Shown piece after piece: positions 33,716 through 43,147 of a DNA stretch of 64,000 bases (its first letter is position 1; each line of letters opens with the position of its first letter). A program made the position numbers and the translations under genes. Origin of the DNA: Thermoguttaceae bacterium (GTDB taxonomy: Bacteria > Planctomycetota > Planctomycetia > Pirellulales > Thermoguttaceae); NCBI GenBank assembly GCA_017447865.1, contig JAFSMO010000074.1, forward strand, positions 1-64,000, in the 5' to 3' direction. A model generated the notes under the pieces. The model was given only the letters and a program-made list of their open reading frames with translations, was not told the origin of the DNA and ran no database searches.

Positions 33716-35443
33716 ATGATTCCCGCACTGCTCGAAAAAATATTCCGTCCGGTTTTGACCCAATATTCCGAAACTCCCGAAAAATTCCTTGGAATGATCA
33801 GCCGCTGCGGCGACCCGAAGTTCGGCGATTACCAGGCCAACTTCGCGATGGCGATGGGAAAATCCCTGGGCAAAAAGCCGCGGGAAGTGGCGGAAATGAT
33901 CCGGACTGCGGTCCTGGAAAACCCGCTCGCCGCCGCGCTCTTCGAGTCCATCGAAATCGCCGGGCCCGGTTTCCTGAACCTGAAAATCAGCGCCGACTGG
34001 ATGATCCGGACGCTCGAAGCCGCCGCGAAGGATGAGCGCCTGGGGGTCCCCGTCTCGGAAAAGCCGAAAACGATCGTGATCGACTACTCGTCGCCGAACG
34101 TCGCGAAACCGATGCATGTCGGCCACATTCGCTCGACGATCATCGGCGACTCGATGAGCCGCGTCCTTTCGTTCCTCGGGCACCGCGTCATCCGCGATAA
34201 TCACCTCGGCGACTGGGGCACGCAGTTCGGAATGATCTTCTACGGCTGGAAGCACTACCTCGACGAGGCAAAATTCGAGGAAAATCCCATCATGGAACTC
34301 TTGCGCCTGTACCGCATCGCGCGGCAGGAAATGGACTCGGACGAGAAAGTCGCGGACGAGTGCCGCCTGGAGGTCGAGAAACTGCACTCGGGCGACCCGG
34401 AAAACCGCGCGCTTTGGGCGAAGATCATGCCGTACTGTCTGCGTGAGATCGACCACGCGTACGAGCGGCTCGGGATCCAGTTCGACGAAGTGCTCGGCGA
34501 GAGTTTTTATAATGACCGCCTCCCGGGCGTGGTGCAGCTCCTGCGCGAGAAGGGACTCGCGACCGAAAGCGAAGGCGCGGTCTGCGTTTTCTTCCCGGGC
34601 CGTGAAACGCCGATGATCGTCCAGAAAAAAGACGGCGCGTACCTCTACGCCACGACGGACATCGCAACGTTCCTGTACCGGGTCGAAACGTTCCATCCCG
34701 ATGCGATCTACTACGTGGTGGACCACCGCCAAAGCGAGCATTTCGTGAACTTCTTCGAGGTCACGCGGATGCTCGGCTACGAGGGGATCGACCTGCGCCA
34801 TGTGAAATTCGGGACCATTCTGGGCGATGACGGAAAACCCTTCAAAACCCGCAGCGGCGACACGGTGGGGCTGGACGGTCTGCTTGACGAGGCGGTCGAA
34901 CGCGCCCGGACGGCGATCCGCGCCAACGAGGCCAGCGCCATTCCGGAAGAAGATTTTGAGGAAACCGCCCAGAAAATCGGGATCGCGGCTCTGAAATACG
35001 CCGACCTTTCGCAGAACCGCGAGAGCGACTACGTTTTCTCCTACGACAAAATGCTGGCCCTCAACGGCAACACGGCAACCTACATGCAGTACGCCTACGC
35101 CCGGGTCCGGAGCATTTTCTCCCGCGGCGGGTTCGACGCTCAGGCGATTTCGGAAAATGCGAAGATCCAGTTCACGCACCCGTCGGAGCGCGCGCTGGCG
35201 ATGGAGCTTATGCGCTTCGACGAGGCGTTGGAGGCTGTGGCGAAAGATAATCGGCCGAACTTCCTCACGGCCTATCTGTACGACCTGGCGAGCCGGTACA
35301 GTTCCTTCTTCGAGAACTGCCCGGTGCTGCGCGCGGAGAGCGAGGAAGTGCGGAACAGCCGCCTCGTTTTGTGCGACCTGACCGCCCGGACGATTCAGAA
35401 AGGGCTGGAACTGCTGGGGATCCAGACCGTCGAGAAAATGTAA
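33716..35443 (+). CDS. argS: Arginyl-tRNA synthetase
   Basis: Charges tRNA-Arg; class I synthetase, 575 residues, which is normal length. The N-terminal Add1 domain for D-loop contact shows GDYQANFAMAMGKSLGKKP. The Rossmann domain carries SSPNVAKPMHVGHIRSTIIGDS with the HIGH-equivalent HVGH, and HLGDWGTQFG. KMSKS is replaced by KTRSGDTV as is usual in this enzyme. The all-helical anticodon-binding domain ends in LCDLTARTIQKGLELLGIQT. AAGAGGG precedes the ATG. uvrA follows after 53 nt and is probably co-transcribed. Confidence 0.97.
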   Translation: MIPALLEKIFRPVLTQYSETPEKFLGMISRCGDPKFGDYQANFAMAMGKSLGKKPREVAEMIRTAVLENPLAAALFESIEIAGPGFLNLKISADWMIRTLEAAAKDERLGVPVSEKPKTIVIDYSSPNVAKPMHVGHIRSTIIGDSMSRVLSFLGHRVIRDNHLGDWGTQFGMIFYGWKHYLDEAKFEENPIMELLRLYRIARQEMDSDEKVADECRLEVEKLHSGDPENRALWAKIMPYCLREIDHAYERLGIQFDEVLGESFYNDRLPGVVQLLREKGLATESEGAVCVFFPGRETPMIVQKKDGAYLYATTDIATFLYRVETFHPDAIYYVVDHRQSEHFVNFFEVTRMLGYEGIDLRHVKFGTILGDDGKPFKTRSGDTVGLDGLLDEAVERARTAIRANEASAIPEEDFEETAQKIGIAALKYADLSQNRESDYVFSYDKMLALNGNTATYMQYAYARVRSIFSRGGFDAQAISENAKIQFTHPSERALAMELMRFDEALEAVAKDNRPNFLTAYLYDLASRYSSFFENCPVLRAESEEVRNSRLVLCDLTARTIQKGLELLGIQTVEKM

Positions 35444-35496
35444 GGAAACGTCACGAAGAAAGACGGCCAATTTGAAAGTTTTGGGGAAAAAGTAAA

Positions 35497-38424
35497 ATGG
35501 GAACTGGCGGTAAAATCGTTCTGCGCAAAGTCGCGGTCCATAATTTGAAAAACATCGATCTGGATGTTCCGCATCGGAAACTCGTCGTGATCTGCGGCGT
35601 GAGCGGAAGCGGGAAAAGCTCGCTTGCGCTCGATACGCTGTACGCCGAGGGCCAGCGGCGGTACATCGAGAGTTTTTCGCCCTATACGCGCCAGTTCCTC
35701 GACCAGCTCGAAAAGCCCGAGGCGGAACTGATCGACGGGATCCCGCCGGCGATCTGCGTCGCGGGAAACCTTTCGACCAAATCGAGCCGCGCCACGGTCG
35801 GCACCGCGACGGAAACCTACGATTTTCTGCGCCTTCTTTACTCCAAAATCGGCATCACGTACTGCCTCTCCTGCGGCCATGAAGTCCGGCGGGACACTTC
35901 CGAGACGGTCACGAAATTCATCGCGCTGCTCCCGCTCCGCACCCGTTTCCTCGTCGTCTGGCACATCACGGAGAAAAGCGAAACCACCTGGGCGGAGCAA
36001 TTCGCCTCGATGCGTGAGGAAGGCTTCATCCGCGTCCTGGTGAACCACAAGATGGTGGACCTTTCCAGCGAAATTCCCTCTGAGGAAGACGCGCAGAAAG
36101 CGTTCGACTCCGAGGAACTGTACTGCGTCGCGGACCGTCTGAGCGGCGGAATGCCCGAGTCCCGAATTCGCGAATCGCTCGAATCCGCCTTCAATCACGG
36201 CAAGGGGAAGTGCTCGCTCATCATTCAGATCCCGCTGGAGGAGGTGGAAAGTCTCGACGCCTCGGGGATCTGGGAAACGTACGACCTGGCCGGCGAGCCG
36301 TGGGTCATCCGGCACTACAGCACAAAACTTTCCTGCGAGCACTGCAAGGTCGATTACGCCGTTCCGGAGCCGCGGCTTTTCAGCTTCAACAGTCCGTTGG
36401 GCGCCTGCCCGGTCTGCGAGGGGTTCGGGAACACGATCGACATTGACCTTGATCTGGTGATCCCGAACCGCCAGAAAACGATCGAAGAAGGAGCCGTCGC
36501 GCCCTGGAACACGCAGGCGTACCACTACGAGCTGGAAAAAGCGGTTGAGTGGGCGCCGTCCCACGGTCTGCGGACGAACGTTCCGGTCAGCCAGCTCACG
36601 GAAACCGAAATGGACCTCCTCCTGAACGGTGAACCCGGGACCGATTTCGGCGGGATCAACGGCTTTTTCGCCTGGCTCGAGCGCCGCAAGTACAAAATGC
36701 CGATCCGGGTTTTCCTGAGCCGGTGGCGCAGTTACCGTCCGTGCCCGGCCTGCGGCGGAAAACGGCTTCAGCCGCTTGCCCTGGCCACGATGATCGGAAA
36801 GCACCACCACAGCGACGGGGATTCCGATGAAAAACCCGCGGGCTCCGCATCCGATTTTGATGGCAAAAACATCGCGGAACTTTGCGAGATGAAAGTCTGC
36901 GATCTGCGCGTTTTTCTGGAAAGTCTGATTCCTCAATTCACCGACTGGGAACGTCAGGTCGGGCTTCCGATCCTGCGCCAGGCCCTTTCCCGGCTGGAGT
37001 TTCTGGAAACCGTGGGACTCGGCTACCTGACGCTGAGCCGAACGCTCCGCACGCTTTCCGGCGGGGAGATGCGCCGCGTTTCACTGGCTGCCGCGCTTGG
37101 CGCCACGCTGGTCAACATGCTGTACGTGCTGGACGAGCCGTCGATTGGCCTGCATCCCGCCAACTCGCTCCAGCTTTTAAGCGCGATCGAAACGCTCCGC
37201 GACCGTGACAATTCGGTGGTCGTCGTCGAGCATGAAGAATCCATCATCCGTGCGGCCGACCAGGTGATCGAAGTCGGTCAATACGCGGGCGAACGCGGCG
37301 GCGAGATCGTTTTCCAGGGCACGCCGCAGGAAATGATGGACTCTGAATCCTCGCTGACGGGCCAGTACCTCACCGGCGAACGCGGGCACGTTTCCACGCA
37401 ACGCCGTCCCACGGAATCCGGCTGGATCCACCTCCACGGCGCCAGCGGGAATAATCTCCAGAACATGGACGTCTCTTTCCCTCTCGGCTGCCTGTGCGTC
37501 GTTTCCGGCGTAAGCGGTAGCGGAAAAAGTACGCTGATCGAAAAGACGCTTTACCCCGCCCTTTGCCAGCGCCTCCATCAGCACGATTCGGGCCTGAAAC
37601 CGCTTCCGTTCCGCGAGATCCTCGGAGCGGGCCAGGTCGATGACGTGATCCTGGTCGATCAATCCCCGATCGGCCGCTCGCCGCGCAGCAACCCGGTGAC
37701 GTACCTGAAGGCTTTCGACGAGATTCGCGCTCTGTTTGCCGACACCAAAGAGGCCAGGAAGCGCAATTACTCCGCCGGGCATTTCAGCTTTAACGCCGAG
37801 GAGGGCCGGTGCCCGCACTGCAACGGCGACGGGTACATCGCGATCGACATGCAGTTCCTCGCGGACATTTACATGAGGTGCAGCCAGTGCCACGGTACGC
37901 GCTACAAAAAAGAGATCCTCGACATTACGTACCGGAACCGCAACATCGCGGAGGTCCTGGAAATGACCGTCGCCGAAGCGTTCACCTTCTTCCGAGGCTC
38001 GCGCGGGATCCAGAACAAGCTGAAGCTCCTGAAAGAGGTCGGCCTTGATTACATTCGGCTGGGTCAGCCCGCCACGACCCTTTCCGGCGGTGAGGCGCAG
38101 CGCCTGAAACTCGCGTCTTTTATGGGTTCAGCCCGAAAAGACCGGTGCCTCTTCATCCTCGACGAACCGACGACTGGTCTGCACTTTTCCGACGTGGTTC
38201 AGCTTCAGGACTGCTTCAACGCCCTGATTTCCGTGGGCCACTCGCTAATCGTGATCGAGCATAATATTCAGCTCATGAAGTCCGCCGACTACATCATCGA
38301 CCTTGGCCCCGGCGCGGCCGATTTGGGCGGTCGGGTCGTCGCCACGGGAACGCCGGAAGAAATCGCCCGGAATCCCAACTCCCTGACCGGGAAATTCCTG
38401 CGCGAAGCTCTGGAAAAGAATTAA
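35497..38424 (+). CDS. uvrA: Excinuclease ABC subunit A (divergent)
   Basis: Damage-recognition ATPase of nucleotide excision repair, 975 residues. Two ABC modules: Walker A GVSGSGKSSLALDT (about 33) and GVSGSGKSTLIEKT (about 670); signatures LSGGEMRR (about 518, unusual for SGGEAQR) and LSGGEAQRLKLA (about 863). Zinc modules show CEHC...CPVCEGFG, CPACGGKR and CPHCNGDG...CSQCHG. VDQSPIGRSPRSNPVTY is conserved. The first-module segment AICVAGNLSTKSSRATVGT departs from the usual PAISIDQKTTSxNPRSTVGT. A UvrB-binding region is present, so it is unlike short UvrA2. It may be the housekeeping UvrA or a planctomycete paralogue. Confidence 0.9.
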   Translation: MGTGGKIVLRKVAVHNLKNIDLDVPHRKLVVICGVSGSGKSSLALDTLYAEGQRRYIESFSPYTRQFLDQLEKPEAELIDGIPPAICVAGNLSTKSSRATVGTATETYDFLRLLYSKIGITYCLSCGHEVRRDTSETVTKFIALLPLRTRFLVVWHITEKSETTWAEQFASMREEGFIRVLVNHKMVDLSSEIPSEEDAQKAFDSEELYCVADRLSGGMPESRIRESLESAFNHGKGKCSLIIQIPLEEVESLDASGIWETYDLAGEPWVIRHYSTKLSCEHCKVDYAVPEPRLFSFNSPLGACPVCEGFGNTIDIDLDLVIPNRQKTIEEGAVAPWNTQAYHYELEKAVEWAPSHGLRTNVPVSQLTETEMDLLLNGEPGTDFGGINGFFAWLERRKYKMPIRVFLSRWRSYRPCPACGGKRLQPLALATMIGKHHHSDGDSDEKPAGSASDFDGKNIAELCEMKVCDLRVFLESLIPQFTDWERQVGLPILRQALSRLEFLETVGLGYLTLSRTLRTLSGGEMRRVSLAAALGATLVNMLYVLDEPSIGLHPANSLQLLSAIETLRDRDNSVVVVEHEESIIRAADQVIEVGQYAGERGGEIVFQGTPQEMMDSESSLTGQYLTGERGHVSTQRRPTESGWIHLHGASGNNLQNMDVSFPLGCLCVVSGVSGSGKSTLIEKTLYPALCQRLHQHDSGLKPLPFREILGAGQVDDVILVDQSPIGRSPRSNPVTYLKAFDEIRALFADTKEARKRNYSAGHFSFNAEEGRCPHCNGDGYIAIDMQFLADIYMRCSQCHGTRYKKEILDITYRNRNIAEVLEMTVAEAFTFFRGSRGIQNKLKLLKEVGLDYIRLGQPATTLSGGEAQRLKLASFMGSARKDRCLFILDEPTTGLHFSDVVQLQDCFNALISVGHSLIVIEHNIQLMKSADYIIDLGPGAADLGGRVVATGTPEEIARNPNSLTGKFLREALEKN

Positions 38425-38465
38425 ACCCAAAATCCTATTTTAATCAAGCAAATCACAAAAAACGA

Positions 38466-38497
38466 AATTCCCCCAAATGGGGGGTTTCTTTTTTTAA
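38466..38497 (+). terminator. Terminator after uvrA
   Basis: AAATTCCCCC and GGGGGGTTT form a stem with an AAAT loop followed by CTTTTTTT. The same G-run may serve the next gene's promoter (38485-38512: TTTCTT, 16 nt, TAAAAT with TG extension). Confidence 0.82.
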
Positions 38498-38562
38498 ATT
38501 TTGTGGTAAAATAAAGTAGTAGTGAAGATTTTGTTTTTTCCTTTTTTCATGGAGTTCAAAAT

Positions 38563-39345
38563 ATGAGTGTAATGGCTTTTCAGTACCAAACGGCTTTGGA
38601 TTCACCTATTCTTGTGGCTTACAATCGCGAAGAAAACCCGGATCGTCCGTCCCAGGCGCCGCGCATTCAATCCGGCTGCCCCCGCGTCATCTGCGGCATT
38701 GACCGCCGCGCCGGAGGAACGTGGTTTGGCGTCAACCAGCACGGCATGTTCGCCTGCGCGATGAATCGGCCCAAGCGCGACGTTCCGTTTAATCCCCGTT
38801 CCCGTGGACTCCTCTGCCGTGAAATGCTGAATTTTCACAATCCGAAGGAAGCGGCAGAAATGGCCCTGAAGGAGCTTCAAACCGGAAATTACGCGGGCGT
38901 GAATTACATTTGCGCGGACGCGAATCACGGCTACATCGTGTACGGCGGCGCGGAAATTTCCATGCAGGAAATCGGTCCTGGCCTTCACATGTTCACGAAC
39001 GGAAAAATGGACGATTACAATGACGAGCGTCAGGAATTCGTTCGCCGCCAGCTCACGCTTCATCGTCTGGACTCTTCCGTGACTTTCCTGGCGGTGGCGA
39101 GCAAAACGTTCGCTCGCAAGCCGGACATTAACGGGCGCCGCGGAATTGTAATTACAGAAGGCGACATTCAGACGGTTTCCAGTCTTCTTCTTTCGCTTCC
39201 GAAAAAGGGGCATGGCGCGGTGCTTCAGTGCACGCCGACCTCGCCGGCCGAATCCAAATTTGAGGACGTTTCCGCCCTGCTCCGTCAGGTGCTTTCGACC
39301 GATCGGAATTCCCGCCGCCCGGTCGATGAAGACGACGAACTTTAA
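38563..39345 (+). CDS. NRDE (TANGO2-like) family protein
   Basis: 260 residues of the NRDE/TANGO2 family, Ntn-hydrolase-like proteins. Human TANGO2 is linked to heme and lipid handling; the bacterial role is unknown. The signature appears as VAYNREENPDRPSQAP (NREE replaces NRDE), then GGTWFGVNQHGMFACAMNRP, RGLLCREML and GPGLHMFTNGKMDD. The N-terminus lacks the usual Cys2, which is taken as the Ntn nucleophile in relatives, so catalysis is doubtful. GGAG lies 8 nt before the ATG. Confidence 0.85.
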   Translation: MSVMAFQYQTALDSPILVAYNREENPDRPSQAPRIQSGCPRVICGIDRRAGGTWFGVNQHGMFACAMNRPKRDVPFNPRSRGLLCREMLNFHNPKEAAEMALKELQTGNYAGVNYICADANHGYIVYGGAEISMQEIGPGLHMFTNGKMDDYNDERQEFVRRQLTLHRLDSSVTFLAVASKTFARKPDINGRRGIVITEGDIQTVSSLLLSLPKKGHGAVLQCTPTSPAESKFEDVSALLRQVLSTDRNSRRPVDEDDEL

Positions 39346-39489
39346 AAAATAAAAAAGAAGAATTCGGGACCCAAAAGTTTTTGAGGAAGAGTCCGCGGAA
39401 AGGTTTTTCGAAAATTCTTCCGCCGCCTCTTCCTGAATCTTTCCATTAAATCACTACTTCAGAGGACGAATTCGTCCCCCCAAAGCAAG

Positions 39490-40212
39490 ATGGGATCAGC
39501 AGCCAATAATTCGATTTTGGAAACGCTCCACCAGATGCACAAGCAGTTCGCGGAGCTGATGGAGGAGGTAAACGGCGGTCTTCGCCGGATTCGCGGCACG
39601 GAACTGCGCATCGAGGAAATGCAGGCACTTCAGGACGAAGCGGTTAAAGCCGCCTTGAATCAGCGCATCCTCATGGACAGTAAGCAGGCGATGCTCGAAG
39701 AAAACGAAAAAGGAATCGTGCGCAAAAAGCAACTTCAGGACGAGGCGAAAAACGAGCGCGAGTTTAATAATTGGCGCGACCAGATTGCCGCCGCTGAAGC
39801 CGCGAACGCCGTGCTTTCCGATGAAATTCTGGAGGGGCTTGAGTACCTGGACGAACTGAACGCCAAAGCAGAGGAAGCCCGAAAAAACCTCAAGGCCACC
39901 CAGGACCTTTTGGCCGATATGAAGTCGAAAACGCAGGAAGTCCGCGAGCGTGCAGAAGAAGAGATCCGGAAACTGAAAGTGGATTTCCGCAAAGTGGAAG
40001 AACAGCTGGATGGTGAGCACCAGATGCTTTACCAGCGTCTGTTCAAAGTGAAAAAATTCGACTCACTCGCGCCGGTCGATCATCAGAGCTGCTCTGGCTG
40101 TCACACGACGATCCCGGTCGATCAGATCGCGAAAATCGCTTCTGGAGCCTCCGCGATCGCGTGTCCTCAGTGCGGCCGGATGCTCTACATTCCCACCGAC
40201 CACCACATCTGA
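39490..40212 (+). CDS. Coiled-coil protein with C4 zinc ribbon (DUF164-like)
   Basis: 240 residues. Residues 1-175 are one long coiled coil (KAALNQRILMDSKQAMLEE..., EEIRKLKVDFRKVEEQLDGE). The C-terminus has a C4 zinc ribbon, CSGCHTTIP...CPQCGRMLY. This is the zf-RING_7 / DUF164 plan seen in chlamydial CT398, which is reported to bind RpoN and secretion components. The ribosome-binding site is weak; a palindrome GGACGAATTCGTCC and a run of six C lie just upstream of the ATG. Confidence 0.88.
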   Translation: MGSAANNSILETLHQMHKQFAELMEEVNGGLRRIRGTELRIEEMQALQDEAVKAALNQRILMDSKQAMLEENEKGIVRKKQLQDEAKNEREFNNWRDQIAAAEAANAVLSDEILEGLEYLDELNAKAEEARKNLKATQDLLADMKSKTQEVRERAEEEIRKLKVDFRKVEEQLDGEHQMLYQRLFKVKKFDSLAPVDHQSCSGCHTTIPVDQIAKIASGASAIACPQCGRMLYIPTDHHI

Positions 40213-40213
40213 A

Positions 40214-40335
40214 CATTTAAATTATGAATTATGAATTATGAATTAAATGCAAGCGGGACATTTGAAAGGTTGAACTCCTTCGGAAGCTTACATTACGCGA
40301 AGCGTCAATTCATAATTCATAATTCATAATTTAAA
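40214..40335. repeat. AT-rich inverted-repeat element
   Basis: Perfect 29-nt terminal inverted repeats, each built of AATTATG-type 8-nt units (TTTAAATTATGAATTATGAA...), enclose 64 nt. The unit matches the AT-rich core of the 93-bp elements at 11409 and 13047. It fills the gap before the GH2 gene. Confidence 0.88.
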
Positions 40336-40363
40336 AATCCCCCCACCGAATGAAAGGTTAAAA

Positions 40364-43141
40364 ATGAAGTCTTCCTCCCTTTTTCTGGCGGTTTTTCTGT
40401 TTGCGGCGACGAGCGTTTTGGGCGCGCAGTGGGGCGTGGATGGAACGCCGACGGTCGTGAATCCTGCGCTTCGCTCGCCCTCGCAGCAGTTCATTTCCCT
40501 CTCGGGCGAGTGGGACTTTTTGCCGGGCGTGCCCCGTTTCCGTCTCTCGAAGGGGGACGGCGTCTGGGGGAGCCATTTCTCATTTGAGGGAAGCCGGAAG
40601 ATCCACGTCCCGGGCGCGTGGGAAGCCCAGGGTGTCGGCGAGCCGGGACCCGCTAAAACCTGGTTCTGTAATTGGGACTGCGCCGAGAACGACCTGCGGA
40701 ACGTCTTCATGGGGTCCGCCGTTTACCGGAAGATCTTCACGATTCCAAAAGAATGGGCCGGGAAGCAGATCTTCCTGAAAATCGGCGGCGTGCGCACGGA
40801 CGCTTACCTCTGGGTGAACGCCCAGCGCGCCGGATACGTGAATAATTACTGCGAGACCGTGAAGTTCAACATCACGCCCTTCCTGAAGCCGGGCGAGGAA
40901 AACGAGCTTTGCGCGATGGTCCGAAACGACCTTCCCAGCCGAAAAGGCCTTTTGGCGATCCTGCACGCGTTCGGCGGGTTTTATCGGGACGTGGAGCTGG
41001 AAGCCGTCGGGCCGGAATTCCTCGACGACGTGTACGTCCGCGGTGACTTTCAAAACCGTGCAGCCGTCGTGAATTTCCGCGTCGTGAATCTGGCGTCCGG
41101 GCAGAAAACCCCGGGCGCAAAACTCACCGTTTCGGCAGAGATCCTCACGATGGAGCGCGGCGCGGACGGAAAACTCGTTCCGGGGCCAGTCGTGGCTCAC
41201 GGGGAACAGACCATCCAGGGCTCGGCGGAAAGCGCGTTTTCCGTCCCGCTTCCCGACTGCCGGTTTTGGAGTCCCGAGACGCCCAACCTCTACGCCGCTT
41301 TCGTGACGCTCCGGGGCGCTGACGGGGCCGTGCTTCACGGCTGGGCCGAGCGTTTTGGCGTGCGCGAGCTGAAAGTGGTCGGCAAGCGGTTCTTCCTGAA
41401 CGGAAAGCCGTACTTTTTGCGCGGCTCGGGCGATCACCACTACGATTTCGTCAATCTCGTCGAGCCGCCGGACCGCGAGCGTTTCCTTCAGCATTTGATG
41501 CTTGCGCGGGCGGCCGGGTTCAATTACATGCGGCACCACACGCACTGCCCGCTCCCGGAATATTTTGAGGCGGCGGACGAGGCGGGGATCCTGCTCCAGC
41601 CGGAACTTCCGTACTACCACGACGTGCAGACCGAGGGCGCGGAGTTCGACCCGCTGCGGGACCTTCAGGAATCGTGGCGAACCAACCGGCGCTACGTCTC
41701 CTTTGCGGTTTACTCGATGGGAAATGAAGGCCACCTGGGCGCTCCGCTCGACCGGGAAATTTACGAGTGGGTGAAGCGGAACGACCCGGACCGGCTGGTC
41801 CTGCACCAGGACGGAGGCCGAAGCACGGAGGAAAACTCCGACTTTTGCGCGCCGAACGGCTGCGGCCAGCGGGCCTCGAGCATCAAGCCGTGGCCGATCG
41901 GGACGTTCGATTACCTGGAAATGCCGTTCATCGCCCACGAGTTTTTGAACCTTTCGACGAAAGTCGATCCGGAGCTGGAAACCCGCTTTTCGGGCGCGGT
42001 CCGGATGGATCCCCTGAAGGAAACCCGGCGGCAGAAACTTGAAGCGGCCGGGCTGGCGGAAGAATGGGGGCCACGCTGCGTCTTCGCGGCGCAAAAACTC
42101 CAGGCGATCTACCAGAAAACCGGCCTGGAAGCGGCCCGGCTCGACCCGGAGTGCGATGGCTACTCGTTCTGGTCGATCACCGACTGCACGCTCCGTCAGG
42201 GGGACGCCCGCACGGCCCAGGGTCTTTTTACTACGTTCTGGGAACACCATCCGGGAGGCTGGGAGCTGGAAGAGTTCCGACGCTTCAACGGCCCGACCGT
42301 TCTGCTGGCGCAAACCCGCACGGAAAGCGCGGCCCTGACGAGCGGCCAGACGCTGCAGGCCGATTTTTCGATCTCCCACTTTGACGCGCAGGAAATCCCC
42401 ACCGGCCGGCTGAACTGGCGTCTCGCGGACGCTCACGGGACGGTCGAGATCGCCGCGATTCCAGCGGGAACGGCCGGAAAGATCGGCGCCGCGGAAATCA
42501 CCGTCCCGGACGTTCAGAAGCCGATTGAAACGGAACTGGTCGTTTCGATCGACGGGACGAAAATCGAAAACCGGTGGAAATTCTGGATCTTCCCGAAGCG
42601 CGGGAAAACGTCACTGGCTCAGTGCCGCGTTTCGCCCAAACTTTTCCCGTGGTTCCAGGAACGATTCACGGACGTGCAGGCGTGGACGCCCAGCGAGAAT
42701 GACCCGGAAACGGTCCTGATCGTCAGCGGTGACGAGACGGAAATCCTGGCAGAAGCGAAGGCGCAGGGACGCAAAATGCTGGTCCTCGCGCCGGCCTCCG
42801 ACCAACCGGACGTGAGTCTTGGCTGGTGGTCGCTCGGCACGCAGGTCGGGACGGCTTTCGAGGCGGAGCACCCGGCCTTTGGTGACTTCCCGGTCCGGCC
42901 GTGGATGAATGAGCTCTGGTTCCGACTGATTCGGAAAGGGGCGAAGACTCTGAACGCCGAGACGCGGGAATTTATGCAGTCGGTCGTCCCGCTGGCGGTG
43001 GGTGAGGGCCAAAGCACGTGGTCGCTTTACCTCGCGGAAAGCCCGGACCATCGGACTGTGTGGGTCTTTGCGATCGACCTGCTCCAAGACCGTCCCGAGG
43101 CGCTCAGCCTGCTGGAGAATCTGGTGGATTACCTGCGGTGA
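40364..43141 (+). CDS. Secreted glycoside hydrolase family 2 enzyme
   Basis: 925 residues with a signal peptide (KSSSLFLAVFLFAATSVLGA). Jelly-roll sugar-binding domain at about 40-190 (SLSGEWDFLPG, VFMGSAVYRKIFTIP), immunoglobulin-like domain to about 320, then the TIM barrel: NGKPYFLRGSGDHHY, GFNYMRHHTHCPLPEYFEAADEAG, acid/base Glu in YSMGNEGHLG (about 458) and likely nucleophile Glu in PFIAHEFLNL (about 526). C-terminal accessory beta domains follow. GH2 includes beta-galactosidases, mannosidases and glucuronidases; specificity cannot be told here. AAAGG lies 6 nt before the ATG. Confidence 0.9.
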   Translation: MKSSSLFLAVFLFAATSVLGAQWGVDGTPTVVNPALRSPSQQFISLSGEWDFLPGVPRFRLSKGDGVWGSHFSFEGSRKIHVPGAWEAQGVGEPGPAKTWFCNWDCAENDLRNVFMGSAVYRKIFTIPKEWAGKQIFLKIGGVRTDAYLWVNAQRAGYVNNYCETVKFNITPFLKPGEENELCAMVRNDLPSRKGLLAILHAFGGFYRDVELEAVGPEFLDDVYVRGDFQNRAAVVNFRVVNLASGQKTPGAKLTVSAEILTMERGADGKLVPGPVVAHGEQTIQGSAESAFSVPLPDCRFWSPETPNLYAAFVTLRGADGAVLHGWAERFGVRELKVVGKRFFLNGKPYFLRGSGDHHYDFVNLVEPPDRERFLQHLMLARAAGFNYMRHHTHCPLPEYFEAADEAGILLQPELPYYHDVQTEGAEFDPLRDLQESWRTNRRYVSFAVYSMGNEGHLGAPLDREIYEWVKRNDPDRLVLHQDGGRSTEENSDFCAPNGCGQRASSIKPWPIGTFDYLEMPFIAHEFLNLSTKVDPELETRFSGAVRMDPLKETRRQKLEAAGLAEEWGPRCVFAAQKLQAIYQKTGLEAARLDPECDGYSFWSITDCTLRQGDARTAQGLFTTFWEHHPGGWELEEFRRFNGPTVLLAQTRTESAALTSGQTLQADFSISHFDAQEIPTGRLNWRLADAHGTVEIAAIPAGTAGKIGAAEITVPDVQKPIETELVVSIDGTKIENRWKFWIFPKRGKTSLAQCRVSPKLFPWFQERFTDVQAWTPSENDPETVLIVSGDETEILAEAKAQGRKMLVLAPASDQPDVSLGWWSLGTQVGTAFEAEHPAFGDFPVRPWMNELWFRLIRKGAKTLNAETREFMQSVVPLAVGEGQSTWSLYLAESPDHRTVWVFAIDLLQDRPEALSLLENLVDYLR

Positions 43142-43147
43142 ACGATT

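Noticed and set aside
33689..35470. A 593-codon antisense frame over argS
   Set aside because: argS is certain on the plus strand, and the antisense product is low in sense and has no motif. The same applies to long antisense frames over the GH39-like gene (2170-3519), hcp (3619-4902), uvrA (35395-36936) and GH2 (40580-42436).
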